NCBI GenBank assembly: GCA_041666525.1
Contig: JBAYGT010000011.1
Location: forward strand, 1-64,000
Source of the DNA: JBAXTZ01 sp041666525
GTDB taxonomy: Bacteria; Bacillota; Negativicutes; JBAXTZ01
Reading direction: 5' to 3'
DNA length: 64,000 nt
Shown piece by piece: positions 44,647 to 54,700 of the stretch (the stretch's first letter is position 1; each line of letters starts with the position of its first letter). The position numbers and the translations under genes are program-made. Below the pieces are notes generated by a model, which was not told the origin of the DNA, did not search any database, and saw only the letters and a program-made list of their open reading frames with translations.

Positions 44647-44675
44647 GCGTTTGCATGTGTTGCAAACGCTTTTTT
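44647..44675 (+). terminator. Terminator of tRNA-Pro
   Basis: GCGTTTGCA and TGCAAACGC form a 9-bp perfect stem with a 5-base loop, followed by TTTTTT. Confidence 0.92.
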
Positions 44676-44690
44676 ATATATTCGTCGCTG

Positions 44691-44719
44691 CAATAAAAAA
44701 ATCCTGCTAAAACAGGATT
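44691..44719 (-). terminator. Terminator of the emrA-emrB unit (possibly bidirectional)
   Basis: AATCCTG and CAGGATT form a 7-bp stem flanked by an A-run on one side and a T-run on the other. It lies 22 bp after the emrB stop and could work for both strands. Confidence 0.8.
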
Positions 44720-44740
44720 TTTCTTTATTTACCACGACAA

Positions 44741-46282
44741 TCATTCTATCATCGTATGTCCAGATGTTTTCGCAATTACATTTTTCAATAACAGTGCCGG
44801 AATAACACTTAATAGTGCAATCAATGCCAATACCAGAAACGTATCGTCAAAGGCAAAAATATAGGCTTGTTTTATCCGCAACATGCTCAGCAAGCTCAGC
44901 GACTTTAATTTAGCTGCCCACACACCGTCACCCAGCAACTGAAATTTATGTTGCATCATAAACATAAAGTTTTTTGTACCAATATCCGACTGTTGAAAAC
45001 TTTCAGCAATTCGTTCGAAATGAAATTTATAACGATTGTCTAATAAACTGGTCAAATACGCAATACCAAAAGAACCGCTAATTTGACGAATAACATTATT
45101 CAAAGACGATGCGCGGCTGATTTTATCGATAGGCACCGAGTTCATGCCCAGCACCGTAACCGGCATCATAAACAATCCTAAACCAAAACCACGGATGGCA
45201 CTGATTATCATGATATGTTCCCGCGAAACATTGGCATCAAAATACATAAAAGGAATTGTCGCTAAACCTAGTATTGTCAAACCCGCGATACCAAGCGGTT
45301 TAGCGCCGATTTTGTTCGCAATAAAAGCTGCCAACGGCATCGTAAGTGCGCTTACTGCGGCCGCCGGAAACAAAGTCTCTCCGGCCAACATCGCCGAGTA
45401 TCCCAAAACATTTTGCAAAAATAGCGGCATCAGGAACATTCCACCGTACAGCGCTACCGTCCCAATAAACACCACAATCTGTACAATCGAAAAGTTCCAA
45501 TCACCAAACAGCGTTAAGTCCAGTAATGGATCATCCGCGTTTAATTCAATATAGACAAACGCAATCAAACTGGTAATGGCGACGAAGAACAAACCGAGAA
45601 TATAAGCCGATCCCCATCCGTCTGCGTTACCACGGCTAAACGCCATTAACAAACAAAACATGCCGACAGTTGCCGTCGCAAAACCGGGAAAATCGAATTT
45701 TTTCCCCGGCTGTTTTTCCGTTTCGCTTAATACCATAAACGCCAACAAAAAACCAACTATTCCGATTGGAATGTTGATATCGAAGATCATCTGCCAACTC
45801 CAGTTATCCACCAGATAACCACTCAAGGTTGGTCCAATCGCCGGAGCAATGAGCGCCGAGATTCCCCACACACCAATTGCCATATTCCGCTCATGCTCAT
45901 CAAAAATCAAGTAAATAAGCGACATGGTAACCGGCATTATCATTCCGCCACCAATCGCCTGCAAAACACGAAAGCTGATCATTGAGGCGTTACTCCAGGC
46001 CATCCCGCACAGCGCCGAACCAATCGTAAACAGCATCAAACTTAGCAAATACATCGTCTTGGTTCCAAATCGGTCGCATAAGTAACCGGTAGTCGGCTGA
46101 ATACAACCCATCGACAGCATATACGCGGTAATAATCCACTCCGCGTCTTCGGTATTTACTGCAAATGTTGCCATCATATGCGGCAACGCTACATTCACTA
46201 TGCTGGTATCTAAGATTGCCATAAATCCGCCGATAGTTGTCACTGCCAGCGCTGTCCATTTATAGGTTTGTGAATATTTCAT
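44741..46282 (-). CDS. emrB: EmrB/QacA-type (DHA2) MFS efflux transporter
   Basis: The protein has 513 residues and about 14 membrane segments. Typical DHA2 motifs: FMAILDTSIVNVALPHM in helix 1, WIITAYMLSMGCIQPTTGYLCDRFGTKTMYL (motif A), FRVLQAIGGGMIMPV and the motif-C-like APAIGPTLSGYLVDNWSWQMIFDINIPIG. It is a proton-driven drug or metabolite exporter in the inner membrane. It is 11 bp downstream of an EmrA-like adaptor gene, so the pair likely forms a tripartite pump with an outer-membrane channel encoded elsewhere. The substrate is unknown. The NRPS lies 2 kb upstream on the same strand, so export of its product is conceivable but not supported by co-transcription. Confidence 0.93.
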   Translation of the reverse strand: MKYSQTYKWTALAVTTIGGFMAILDTSIVNVALPHMMATFAVNTEDAEWIITAYMLSMGCIQPTTGYLCDRFGTKTMYLLSLMLFTIGSALCGMAWSNASMISFRVLQAIGGGMIMPVTMSLIYLIFDEHERNMAIGVWGISALIAPAIGPTLSGYLVDNWSWQMIFDINIPIGIVGFLLAFMVLSETEKQPGKKFDFPGFATATVGMFCLLMAFSRGNADGWGSAYILGLFFVAITSLIAFVYIELNADDPLLDLTLFGDWNFSIVQIVVFIGTVALYGGMFLMPLFLQNVLGYSAMLAGETLFPAAAVSALTMPLAAFIANKIGAKPLGIAGLTILGLATIPFMYFDANVSREHIMIISAIRGFGLGLFMMPVTVLGMNSVPIDKISRASSLNNVIRQISGSFGIAYLTSLLDNRYKFHFERIAESFQQSDIGTKNFMFMMQHKFQLLGDGVWAAKLKSLSLLSMLRIKQAYIFAFDDTFLVLALIALLSVIPALLLKNVIAKTSGHTMIE

Positions 46283-46293
46283 AGTAGTTCCAA

Positions 46294-47325
46294 TCAGTTA
46301 GGCGCAGCTATTTTTACAGTAACCGACATTCCCGGACGAAACACCAAGCCACTATCTGATGGCACCGAAATTTTTACCGGTACGCGTTGAGTGACTTTCG
46401 TGAAACTTCCAGCAGCATTTTCAGTGGGTATTAGCGAAAAGGAAGACTGGGTTGCCGGAAGAATACTTTCCAATTTTCCATTAAATACTTTACCGGGATA
46501 AGCGTCCACTGTAAATTTTACCTGCTGACCCACTTTTAGACGATAAAGATCATTTTCCTCAATGTTAGCTTTTACCCAGACATAGCTCAAATCCGCAATA
46601 TACAACAATGGCTGACCTGCTGCAACCACTTCCCCGATATTTACTGCCTTGAGGCCAATATATCCTGCAGTCGGCGCCATAACATTCACATAGCTTACAC
46701 CGGAATTAGCCGAGTCCAAAGCACCTTGAGCTTGTTTTGCAAGATCAGCTGCAGCGTCAATTTCCAGTTGCCGGGCACCGGCCTGCGCCAAACTCAATTT
46801 CGCTTTGGAATAGTTAAGCGCACTTACATAAGTGAGATAATTTGCTTTTGCCGCGTCATATTGTGACTGTGGAATGACACCCTCTTTAAGCATTTTTTCA
46901 GCACGTTCAAAATCAATTGTGCCTTTTTCAACATATGCCTGCGCAGCTTCAACTCCTGCTTGAGCCTGTTGTATTTCCTGACGGCGGGCGCCCTCGGCAG
47001 TCACTCCGGCTTTTGCGCTGGCTGCAGAATAAGCCGCACTGGCTTGCTTTTGTTGATTAAGTAGATCAACCGGGTCTAATTCAAGTAACAATTGACCGGA
47101 TTTTACTGCATCGCCGTCCGCCACTAACAGTTTCATTACCTTGCCGGAAACCTTGGCACCAACGGCGGTAATATTGCCTTCAATGCGGGCATCGTCCGTG
47201 GAAACGTAATGACTATAATCATAATATTTAAATCCGCCATAAATCAACCCAACCAACACTACAACCACAAGCAAGGCGAGAATTATTAATTTAGACAACC
47301 TGCCTTTATTCTTTACTTTCTCCAT
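46294..47325 (-). CDS. emrA: EmrA-type HlyD-family membrane fusion protein
   Basis: The protein has 343 residues, with AGGAGG 5 bp before the ATG at 47325. One membrane segment (about 11-30: LIILALLVVVVLVGLIYGG) is followed by YVSTDDARIEGNITAVGAKVSGKVMKLLVADGDAVKSGQLLLELDP, a classic EmrA/HlyD lipoyl half, a coiled-coil region and the second half GYIGLKAVNIGEVVAAGQPLLYIADL. It couples the EmrB transporter to the outer membrane. No regulator gene is adjacent. Confidence 0.94.
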   Translation of the reverse strand: MEKVKNKGRLSKLIILALLVVVVLVGLIYGGFKYYDYSHYVSTDDARIEGNITAVGAKVSGKVMKLLVADGDAVKSGQLLLELDPVDLLNQQKQASAAYSAASAKAGVTAEGARRQEIQQAQAGVEAAQAYVEKGTIDFERAEKMLKEGVIPQSQYDAAKANYLTYVSALNYSKAKLSLAQAGARQLEIDAAADLAKQAQGALDSANSGVSYVNVMAPTAGYIGLKAVNIGEVVAAGQPLLYIADLSYVWVKANIEENDLYRLKVGQQVKFTVDAYPGKVFNGKLESILPATQSSFSLIPTENAAGSFTKVTQRVPVKISVPSDSGLVFRPGMSVTVKIAAPN

Positions 47326-47360
47326 GCCAACCTCCTATACATACGTATATCGCTGTAATA

Positions 47361-47383
47361 TAAAAAAACGCCGCAAACGGCGT
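47361..47383 (-). terminator. Terminator of tRNA-Ser
   Basis: ACGCCG and CGGCGT with a TTTG loop on the minus strand, followed by TTTTTT, start 7 bp after the tRNA end. The stem is short but GC-rich. Confidence 0.82.
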
Positions 47384-47389
47384 AATTTC

Positions 47390-47482
47390 TGGCGGAGAGA
47401 GTGGGATTCGAACCCACGAGGACTGATTAGGCCCTACACGATTTCGAGTCGTGCGCCTTCGACCGGACTCGGCCATCTCTCC
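47390..47482 (-). tRNA. tRNA-Ser (CGA anticodon)
   Basis: 93 bases including encoded CCA, with the long variable arm of class II tRNAs. Acceptor GGAGAGA/TCTCTCC, D arm GGCCGAGTCCGGTCGAAGGC, anticodon loop CTCGAAA (CGA), T arm GGTTCGAATCC. Confidence 0.96.
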
Positions 47483-47499
47483 AACCTGCGAGCGATATT

Positions 47500-47946
47500 C
47501 TACCGTACTTTTCCAAAAAACTCAAGTAATATTTTTTGACAATCAGCTTCCATAATACCTGCAACAACTTCTGGACGATGATTTAAGTTTTCGGCAAAAG
47601 GTATACCAAACCATGAATGAATAGCTCCGGCTACGCTGTCAGATGCGCCATATACCAACCGCTTAATCCGCGCATTGACTATGGCACCGGCACACATAGC
47701 GCACGGCTCCAAAGTTACATACAAAGTGGCGTCTGTTAAACGCCATCTGCCCAACTCTCTGCAGGCTTTTCTAATGGCAACAATTTCGGCGTGAGCGGTT
47801 GCATCCTGTAACTGTTCACGCCTATTATATCCGGTAGCAACAATTTTATTAGCAACAACAATCACCGCACCTACCGGAACCTCACCTTGCTCATTCGCAT
47901 AACGCGCCTCAATTAATGCCGCTTCCATAAAAGTATAATCATCCAC
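47500..47946 (-). CDS. tadA: tRNA-specific adenosine deaminase
   Basis: The protein has 148 residues. The zinc deaminase motifs TAHAEIVAI (HAE) and LEPCAMCAGAI (PCxxC) and the start DDYTFMEAALIEARYANEQGEVPVGAVIV are typical. It converts A34 to inosine in tRNA-Arg. It lies 19 bp after the STAS gene and 18 bp before tRNA-Ser on the same strand. Confidence 0.96.
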   Translation of the reverse strand: MDDYTFMEAALIEARYANEQGEVPVGAVIVVANKIVATGYNRREQLQDATAHAEIVAIRKACRELGRWRLTDATLYVTLEPCAMCAGAIVNARIKRLVYGASDSVAGAIHSWFGIPFAENLNHRPEVVAGIMEADCQKILLEFFGKVR

Positions 47947-47965
47947 TGTGCATTATCCCATCTGT

Positions 47966-48298
47966 TCAGGCAACATTTTGCAACGCATCATCCAGTTCTT
48001 TTACAACACCAAAGACTTCGGCAAACCCAGTAATGTCAAAAACTTCAAACACTAGGTCGTTCATACCAAACATTGCCATTTTTCCATTCTGTGCCTGAAT
48101 TTTATTTAGCGTTTCCAGAAATACTCTGATTCCGGCAGTCGAGACAAACTCATTAACCGAAAAATCAAAAATTACTTTCTTTTGACCTTCGATAACAATA
48201 TTAATTTCACTTTGTACATTGCCGGCATTACCGCTATGAATTTCCTTCGGCAGTCCGACAATCAACGCATCGGCATTTTTCGTTACAGTCGTTTCCAT
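47966..48298 (-). CDS. STAS-domain protein, anti-sigma-factor-antagonist-like
   Basis: The protein has 110 residues, one STAS domain. The SpoIIAA/RsbV-like core KKVIFDFSVNEFVSTAGIRVFLETLNKI has the Ser-Thr pair before AGIR where SpoIIAA/RsbV proteins are phosphorylated by an anti-sigma kinase. Then comes GKMAMFGMNDLVFEVFDITGFAEVF. Such proteins switch partners (anti-sigma factor, kinase or phosphatase) depending on phosphorylation. It starts 34 bp after the NRPS stop with GAGG before the ATG, so it is probably co-transcribed with the NRPS. No kinase, phosphatase or sigma partner is in the window. Confidence 0.88.
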   Translation of the reverse strand: METTVTKNADALIVGLPKEIHSGNAGNVQSEINIVIEGQKKVIFDFSVNEFVSTAGIRVFLETLNKIQAQNGKMAMFGMNDLVFEVFDITGFAEVFGVVKELDDALQNVA

Positions 48299-48332
48299 TT
48301 TTTACCTCGGGTTTTCTTTATATGATAACACA

Positions 48333-48720
48333 TTAGCTAAGATTTACCAACAATCTCATGTACTGTTCATTACGTTGTTGTAGCGATTTTAGCAACGCCA
48401 AAGCAATGCGTGGATTGCTCTCAACCAACATTCGCATTCGTTTTGCCGGAATTGCCAGTGTCAGCAATTCACCAAGTTCAGCTTCGATCGTGTAACCGGC
48501 TTTCGCACTTTCAAGCACACTTTCCAGCCCGAAGAAATCCTGCCGCCTAAGCATACCGACCGTGCCGCTCCAGCCACCGGCCGAGCGACGGCTAAGACTG
48601 GCAAATCCGTCCATCACAAGATAGAAATAGTCATTGGCCTCGCCTTCCCAAACCACGTCACGTTTGTTGGCATAAAGCCGCATCTCCGAGATGCGGGCGA
48701 GTTCTGCGGCAGCTTCGGTT
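48333..48720 (-). other. Cyclic-nucleotide-binding (CRP effector-like) domain fused to the NRPS C-terminus
   Basis: About 125 residues after the reductase fit the cNMP-binding fold: ANKRDVVWEGEANDYFYLVMDGFASLS, then GMLRRQDFFGLESVLESAKAGYTIEAELGELLTLAIPAKRMRMLVESNPRIALALLKSL. The FFGLESVL segment aligns with the phosphate-binding FGELALL of CRP, but the usual Arg of the RxA motif is not obvious (AGYTIEA in its place), so the ligand may not be cAMP. No DNA-binding helix-turn-helix follows; the protein ends after the domain. Confidence 0.85.
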
Positions 48721-51700
48721 GAACCATTTAACAAAGTTATTCCCAACAAGAACTGTGCTCGTTCCCGTAAAGCCGCAGCAACCATTAACCGCATATCATT
48801 GGCATCTGGCTGCGGCCAGGAAAAACCAAGCCGCGCCAAGACAGCAACCGACCAATCACCGGCAACCTCAACCGTGGCATTCTCACCGCTCGCCAACAAA
48901 TCCATATGAGTAAGTATGTTTTCGATATGCACGCGAAAACCGGGTTTGTCAAAATGCTTCATCAGATGGTCGATGAAATCAGAGCCGGATAACGCCTTGA
49001 CGTTCAAATCCAGTTGTTCATCCGATAATAACTCTGCCATGTCAACCCAGTTTGGATTGGAAAGATGGTAATTGGCATTAGCTAAAACTGTGGTTTCGGC
49101 AATCAACCGGATAGCATTAGCCAGACAGTCAACGTAAGAAAACTCTTCCATCGCCATTTCGCGCGGAGCTGCACCAATATTGGCATATGCCCGCAGTTTT
49201 GAGAAGAAAGCGTTTTCATCAATGTTTTCCTGTCCGATTCCGGTATGACTATCGACAACAATGTTTCCTACCCGGAAAATATTCGCACGCAATCCGTTAC
49301 CGCGTGCCAGTTGAATTTCTTTTTCGGCAAGCATTTTCGTTTCCAGATAAACATTATCATGCTTTTGACCAATGTCAAGATCGAATTCCGTAAACAACAT
49401 ATTGTCAAGCCCGGATACCGTTCCTTCAGCAACTGAAACTGTGGATATGTGCTGCAGTGCAATCTCAGTACCGGCAAACTTGATTAGTTCAAGCACCGCC
49501 TGCACGTTACTGTTATAGAACTCTTCATACATACCAAAATGGCGCACATTGGCAGCGGTATGGAAAATACAGTCCGTTGATTTTCGCAATGCAAGATAAT
49601 TTGATTTTGACAAACCGAATTCTGGTTGCTCCAGATTGCCGCACAATACTGACACGCGTTTCATAATTTCGTCGGCACTGTCCGCACCAAAATACCAGGA
49701 TAGTTTGTTTTTCACTCGGGCTGTAGCTACAGCCACAGATTCACCGCGCACAATAACAACTATGTCAGCATTACTATTGTCTACGATGTTTTTTAGTAAA
49801 TGCGCACCCAGGAAACCGGTAGCGCCAGTCAATAGTACTGATCGCCAAGTAAATTTTTCTGACAAATCCAGCGTTTCAAGCGCTTCGATTTGAGTTTCAT
49901 ATAATTGTTGTTTTGCTACAAACGCTTTTGACTGTGCTTTTTCTTCGGTTTTATCGGAACTTACTAACTGTTCCTTGAGTTTCAATAACGCAACCACCAG
50001 ATTGTTGGCAGCCGGTTTTACGGCTTTCGCCAATTCGCCAAGCGTCTGATGCAGGAAAATATCATTAATTGTCACGATAAAACGGGTGTTTAGTTTTGCC
50101 ATAACTGAAATTGCCTTGATCGAATTCCCCCCCAAGTTGAAGAAGTTATCGTTTATACCAACTTCCTCGATACCAAGAACATCTTTCCAAACTTTGGCAA
50201 TGTCCAGCTCTGCATCAGTAGACGGAGCAACATATTCATTGCGCTCGCCCAGCTCCGGTTGTGGCAGCGCCCGCTTATCAATCTTGCCGTTAGCAGTCAG
50301 CGGTATCGAATCCATAACAACGAAATATGCCGGAACCATATAATCCGGTAATTCTGCCGCTAGCTGTTTCTTAATATCAGCTTCCTCATAGCCGCTCCCC
50401 GGTTGCATAACCACATAGGCAACCAAAAACCGCTCACTACCGGAACGCTCCATATCAATTACAAAAGCATCTTTAATGCTGTTAATTTTTAACAACTGCT
50501 GCTCGATTTCACCAAGTTCAATACGATAGCCGCGGATTTTCACTTGCGAATCGATCCGTCCAAGAAACTCAATATCCCCGCTCGGCAACCACCTTACCAA
50601 GTCACCAGTTTTGTACATTTTTTTGTAATCGGAATTTTGGATTGCGAATTGCGAATGTTCGACAGCTAAATCAGCTCTTTGAACATTCGATAACGTGTCA
50701 CCAGATGTGAATGGATTCAAAACAAATTTTTCTGCCGTAAGCTCTGGGCGGTTCAAATAACCGCGCGCCAGCTGAGCGCCAGAAATACAGAGTTCCCCTG
50801 GTACACCGACCGGAACCAGTTTGCCATAACGATCGATTACATACAGCGCTGTATTGGCTAATGGTTTGCCAATCGGTATATTGTCGTAATACTGGTCAAC
50901 CGGGAAAGCTGTTGCAGATACTGTGTACTCCGTTGGCCCGTATTCATTTACCAGCCGGTAGTCTTTACGGATATACTGCCGCAATTTATCACCGCCGGTT
51001 ACCAGTGTTTTTAGTGATTTGTTATCAGACAACGCCATAAACTGTTCACAAAACTGTGTCGGCAAATTGATTATTGTAATTTTATTGGCATCCAGATAAT
51101 TACCCAATTCCACTGGCAGCAACCGCAACTCATCCGGCACAATATAAACTGTATTACCATACAGTAAAAACGGATACATTTCCCAAATTGATGCATCAAA
51201 ACCAAAGCCGGAATAAGTCGCCGAACGATCTTCCGCGTCAATATGATGATAATGCTGTACCCAAGCGCACAGATTGATTAAGTTGCGATGTTCCAGTAGC
51301 ACGCCCTTCGGTCTGCCAGTTGAGCCGCTGGTATATATAATATATGCCAAATTGTCAGGTTTGATTTCGACCGAAGGAGCGGACGCAGGAAATAAAGCAA
51401 GCTGAATGTTAATTTCCGGATTATCGACGGCAATTATTTCACCGCTAAAACCTTCGGATTTGATCAGTAAATCGCTATGTGTCAATAACACTTTCGCGTG
51501 GCTGTCCTCCAATAAATACCGCACTCGGTCCTCAGGATAGTTGGCATCAATCGGTAAAAATGCCGCACCGGCTTTTAGCGCTGCCAACCCACAAATTATT
51601 ATATCTTCAGAACGGTTGACCATTATCGCAACCACTTCTTCGACTGCAACTGATTTGTCTATTAGTAGCGCCGCTAAACGGTTTGCCGTTTCATCCAACC

Positions 51701-54700
51701 GAAGATAACTGTACACTTTGTCGTTATAAACAAGTGCCGGTTTGTCCGGATTTTTTCGCACTTGTTCGGCAAACATTTGCACTATTGTTTTGTTGCGTGG
51801 ATAGGATAATTTGCTGGCATTAAAACTATTAACCAGAATTTCGCGTTCGTCGTTGGTCAAAATGTCAATGTCACCGATTTTGATATCTGGTGCTGCGGTT
51901 ATTGCCTTTAATATTTGTGTTATGTGCCCGGCCATTCGCTCGATAGTCGCGGAACTAAATAATTTGCTGCAATATTCTATTGCTAAAAACATCGCGTCAG
52001 CATCAACACCGACTTCCAGTGTTAAATCAAACTGAGTGCTCGCGCTCTCACCTTCCCAAGGTGTAATTTTTAATCCGCCAAGCTCGTCGGCGCTGTCCCA
52101 CTGTCCAAAGGAAAACATTACGTCAAACAATGGATTGCGACTGGAATCACGCTTTAATCCCAAATGGGAAATGATTTCTTCCAACGGATAATCCTGATTA
52201 TCAACCGCCGACATCGATAAAGCGGCAATTTCATCAATGAACTGTAACCAGGTTTTTTCGCCAAATGGTTGAGCCCGCAACGGCAGAGTACTGACAAACA
52301 TGCCAATCACTGCTTCGAGTTCATAACGCGCACGACCAGAACTCGGAGTACCAATGATAATATCTTCTTGCCCGCTATATTTACTCAATAAAATATAGTA
52401 GACACTCAAAAACACCATAAACATCGTAGTATTGGTACGTAATCCAAGCGCCTTAATTTTTTCGCACAGTGCCCGCGGCAACTCAAATTCGTAAGTCGCC
52501 CCTTCATAACTGCGTAACGGCGGCCGGGCGTAGTCTGTCGGCAGATTAAGTACCGGCAAGTCGTTGGCAAACATTTTCAACCAGTACTGCTTCATTTTTT
52601 CGTAGCGCAGCGATGACAACGAATTTTGCTGCCAAAGCACATAATCGCGATAGCGTACAGTCGGTTGTTCGAGTTTTTCGCCATTATATAATTGGATTAA
52701 TTCACGCATGAATACTTCAGCTGAAATACCGTCGAAAACAATATGATGTACAGTAAACAAAAACAGATGTTTTTCACGCGAAAATCTGACCAATTCTACT
52801 TTAAACAACGGTGCTTCGGACAGTTTTATTTCTTCATCAAACTCATCGATTATCCGTTGTATCGATGCGGCCGAATCGTCGGTTTGTTCGCGAAGCGTGC
52901 GTTTAAATTTGATTTTTTCGTGGATCAGCTGTACCGGTACACCGCTACGCAATTCAAAGGTAGTTCGCAGCGATTCATGCCGGTTAATCATAGTCTCAAT
53001 CGCTTTGCCGAACCGGTCGCGATTGAGTTCGCCCTCAATTATGAAAACCAAAGGAACGTGATACGCCGAACCAATTCCGTCCATATTATTCAGCACGAAC
53101 ATCCGGTTTTGTGCCGGCGACAGCGGATAATATTCACGATCTTCGACCATGACTATCGGAAGCTCTGGCGTGGTATCAATCAGTTTTTCCACAATTAATC
53201 CGGCAAGCTGGCGCACAGTCGGATGAGCGTAAATATCTGCAAACGGGATTTCCACGGCAAACTCTTGGTGAATTCGTCCGGCTAACGTTACCAGTTTCAA
53301 AGAATGCCCGCCCAGTTTCAGAAAATTATCGGTAACGCTGATAGTTTCAAGATCTAGCAAATCCTGCCAAATTTTAACCAACGTGTTTTCCATATCGGTT
53401 TCCGGCGCAACAAAAGCGTCTGTTGACACTTGAACCGGCTTTGGTAATGCCTGCTTATCGATTTTTCCATTGGCAGTCAGCGGAATGACCTCCACCTGCA
53501 TAAATACAGCAGGAATCATATAGTCTGACAGTTCGTGTGCCAGCTCATCGCGTAATCCGTCCGCAGACAACACTCTGTCGCTTACAAAATACGCTGCCAG
53601 ATACTTGTCACTGCGGCTATCTTCGGCAGCAATCACGACCGCATCTTTAACACCGCTGCATTTCAACAGCTGTTGCTCGATTTCACCTAATTCAATGCGG
53701 TAGCCGCGGATTTTCACCTGCTGGTCAACCCGTCCTAAAAATTCGATATTATTGTTTGGTAACCGCCGCACCAAATCACCGGTACGATACATTTTTGCGA
53801 ATGCCGAGAAACTAGGATTGAAGGCGGCAGTTACAAAAGGATTAGCAATAAATTTCTCTGCAGTTAATTCCGGCTGATTTAGATAGCCGCGGGCGATTTG
53901 CACTCCAGCTAAACAAAGTTCGCCGGGAACTCCGTCCGGCTGCAGGTTTCCCCAACGGTCAACAATGTAGCATGCCGAGTTTGCAAGCGGCTTGCCGATA
54001 GGAATATTCTGATATAGGCCATCCACTTTAAATGCTGTTGCCGAAATAGTAAATTCGGTCGGTCCGTATTCATTAACCAATTGATACTCATGCGATCGCC
54101 AGGTCCGCAGTTTATCACCACCGGTCGTGACTGAGCGTAATGACTTATTAGAAACGTTTTCCATAAAATGTTCACAAAATTGCGTTGGCAAATCAGTTAT
54201 TGTTATCTGGTGTTGTTCGAAATAGGCATTGACCTGTTCAACCGATAACCGGATTGCCGAAGGTATTATGTGCAGTGTCGTACCACGCAGGATAAACGGA
54301 AATAGTTCCCAAATCGAGGCGTCAAAAGAGAATCCGGAATACGCAGCAATTTTATCATTATCGGCCAATGCATAGTAATTCCACACCCAATTAACAATGT
54401 TCATTAAACTGCGGTGCTCAATCATTACACCTTTGGGTTTTCCGGTCGAACCGGACGTGTAAATTATGTATGCCAGATTCTGCGGCAGCGGTCTACGGGC
54501 TAATAGCGGGTTAGCGGGAGTTAATTCTGCATTCCAATCGACGTCATCAAGAATGATAATTTGTCCGGCAAAACCACCGGCTTTTTCCAGTAACGCACGC
54601 TCAGTTAAAAGTACTTGGGCAGAGCTATCTTCGAGAATATAATCAATCCGATTTTGCGGATAGTTCGGATCGATCGGCAAATAAGCCCCCTGCGCCCGCA

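Noticed and set aside
44489..44665. N-terminal extension of rnhB
   Set aside because: The extension runs antisense through tRNA-Pro and its promoter; the ATG at 44488 gives the usual RNase HII length.
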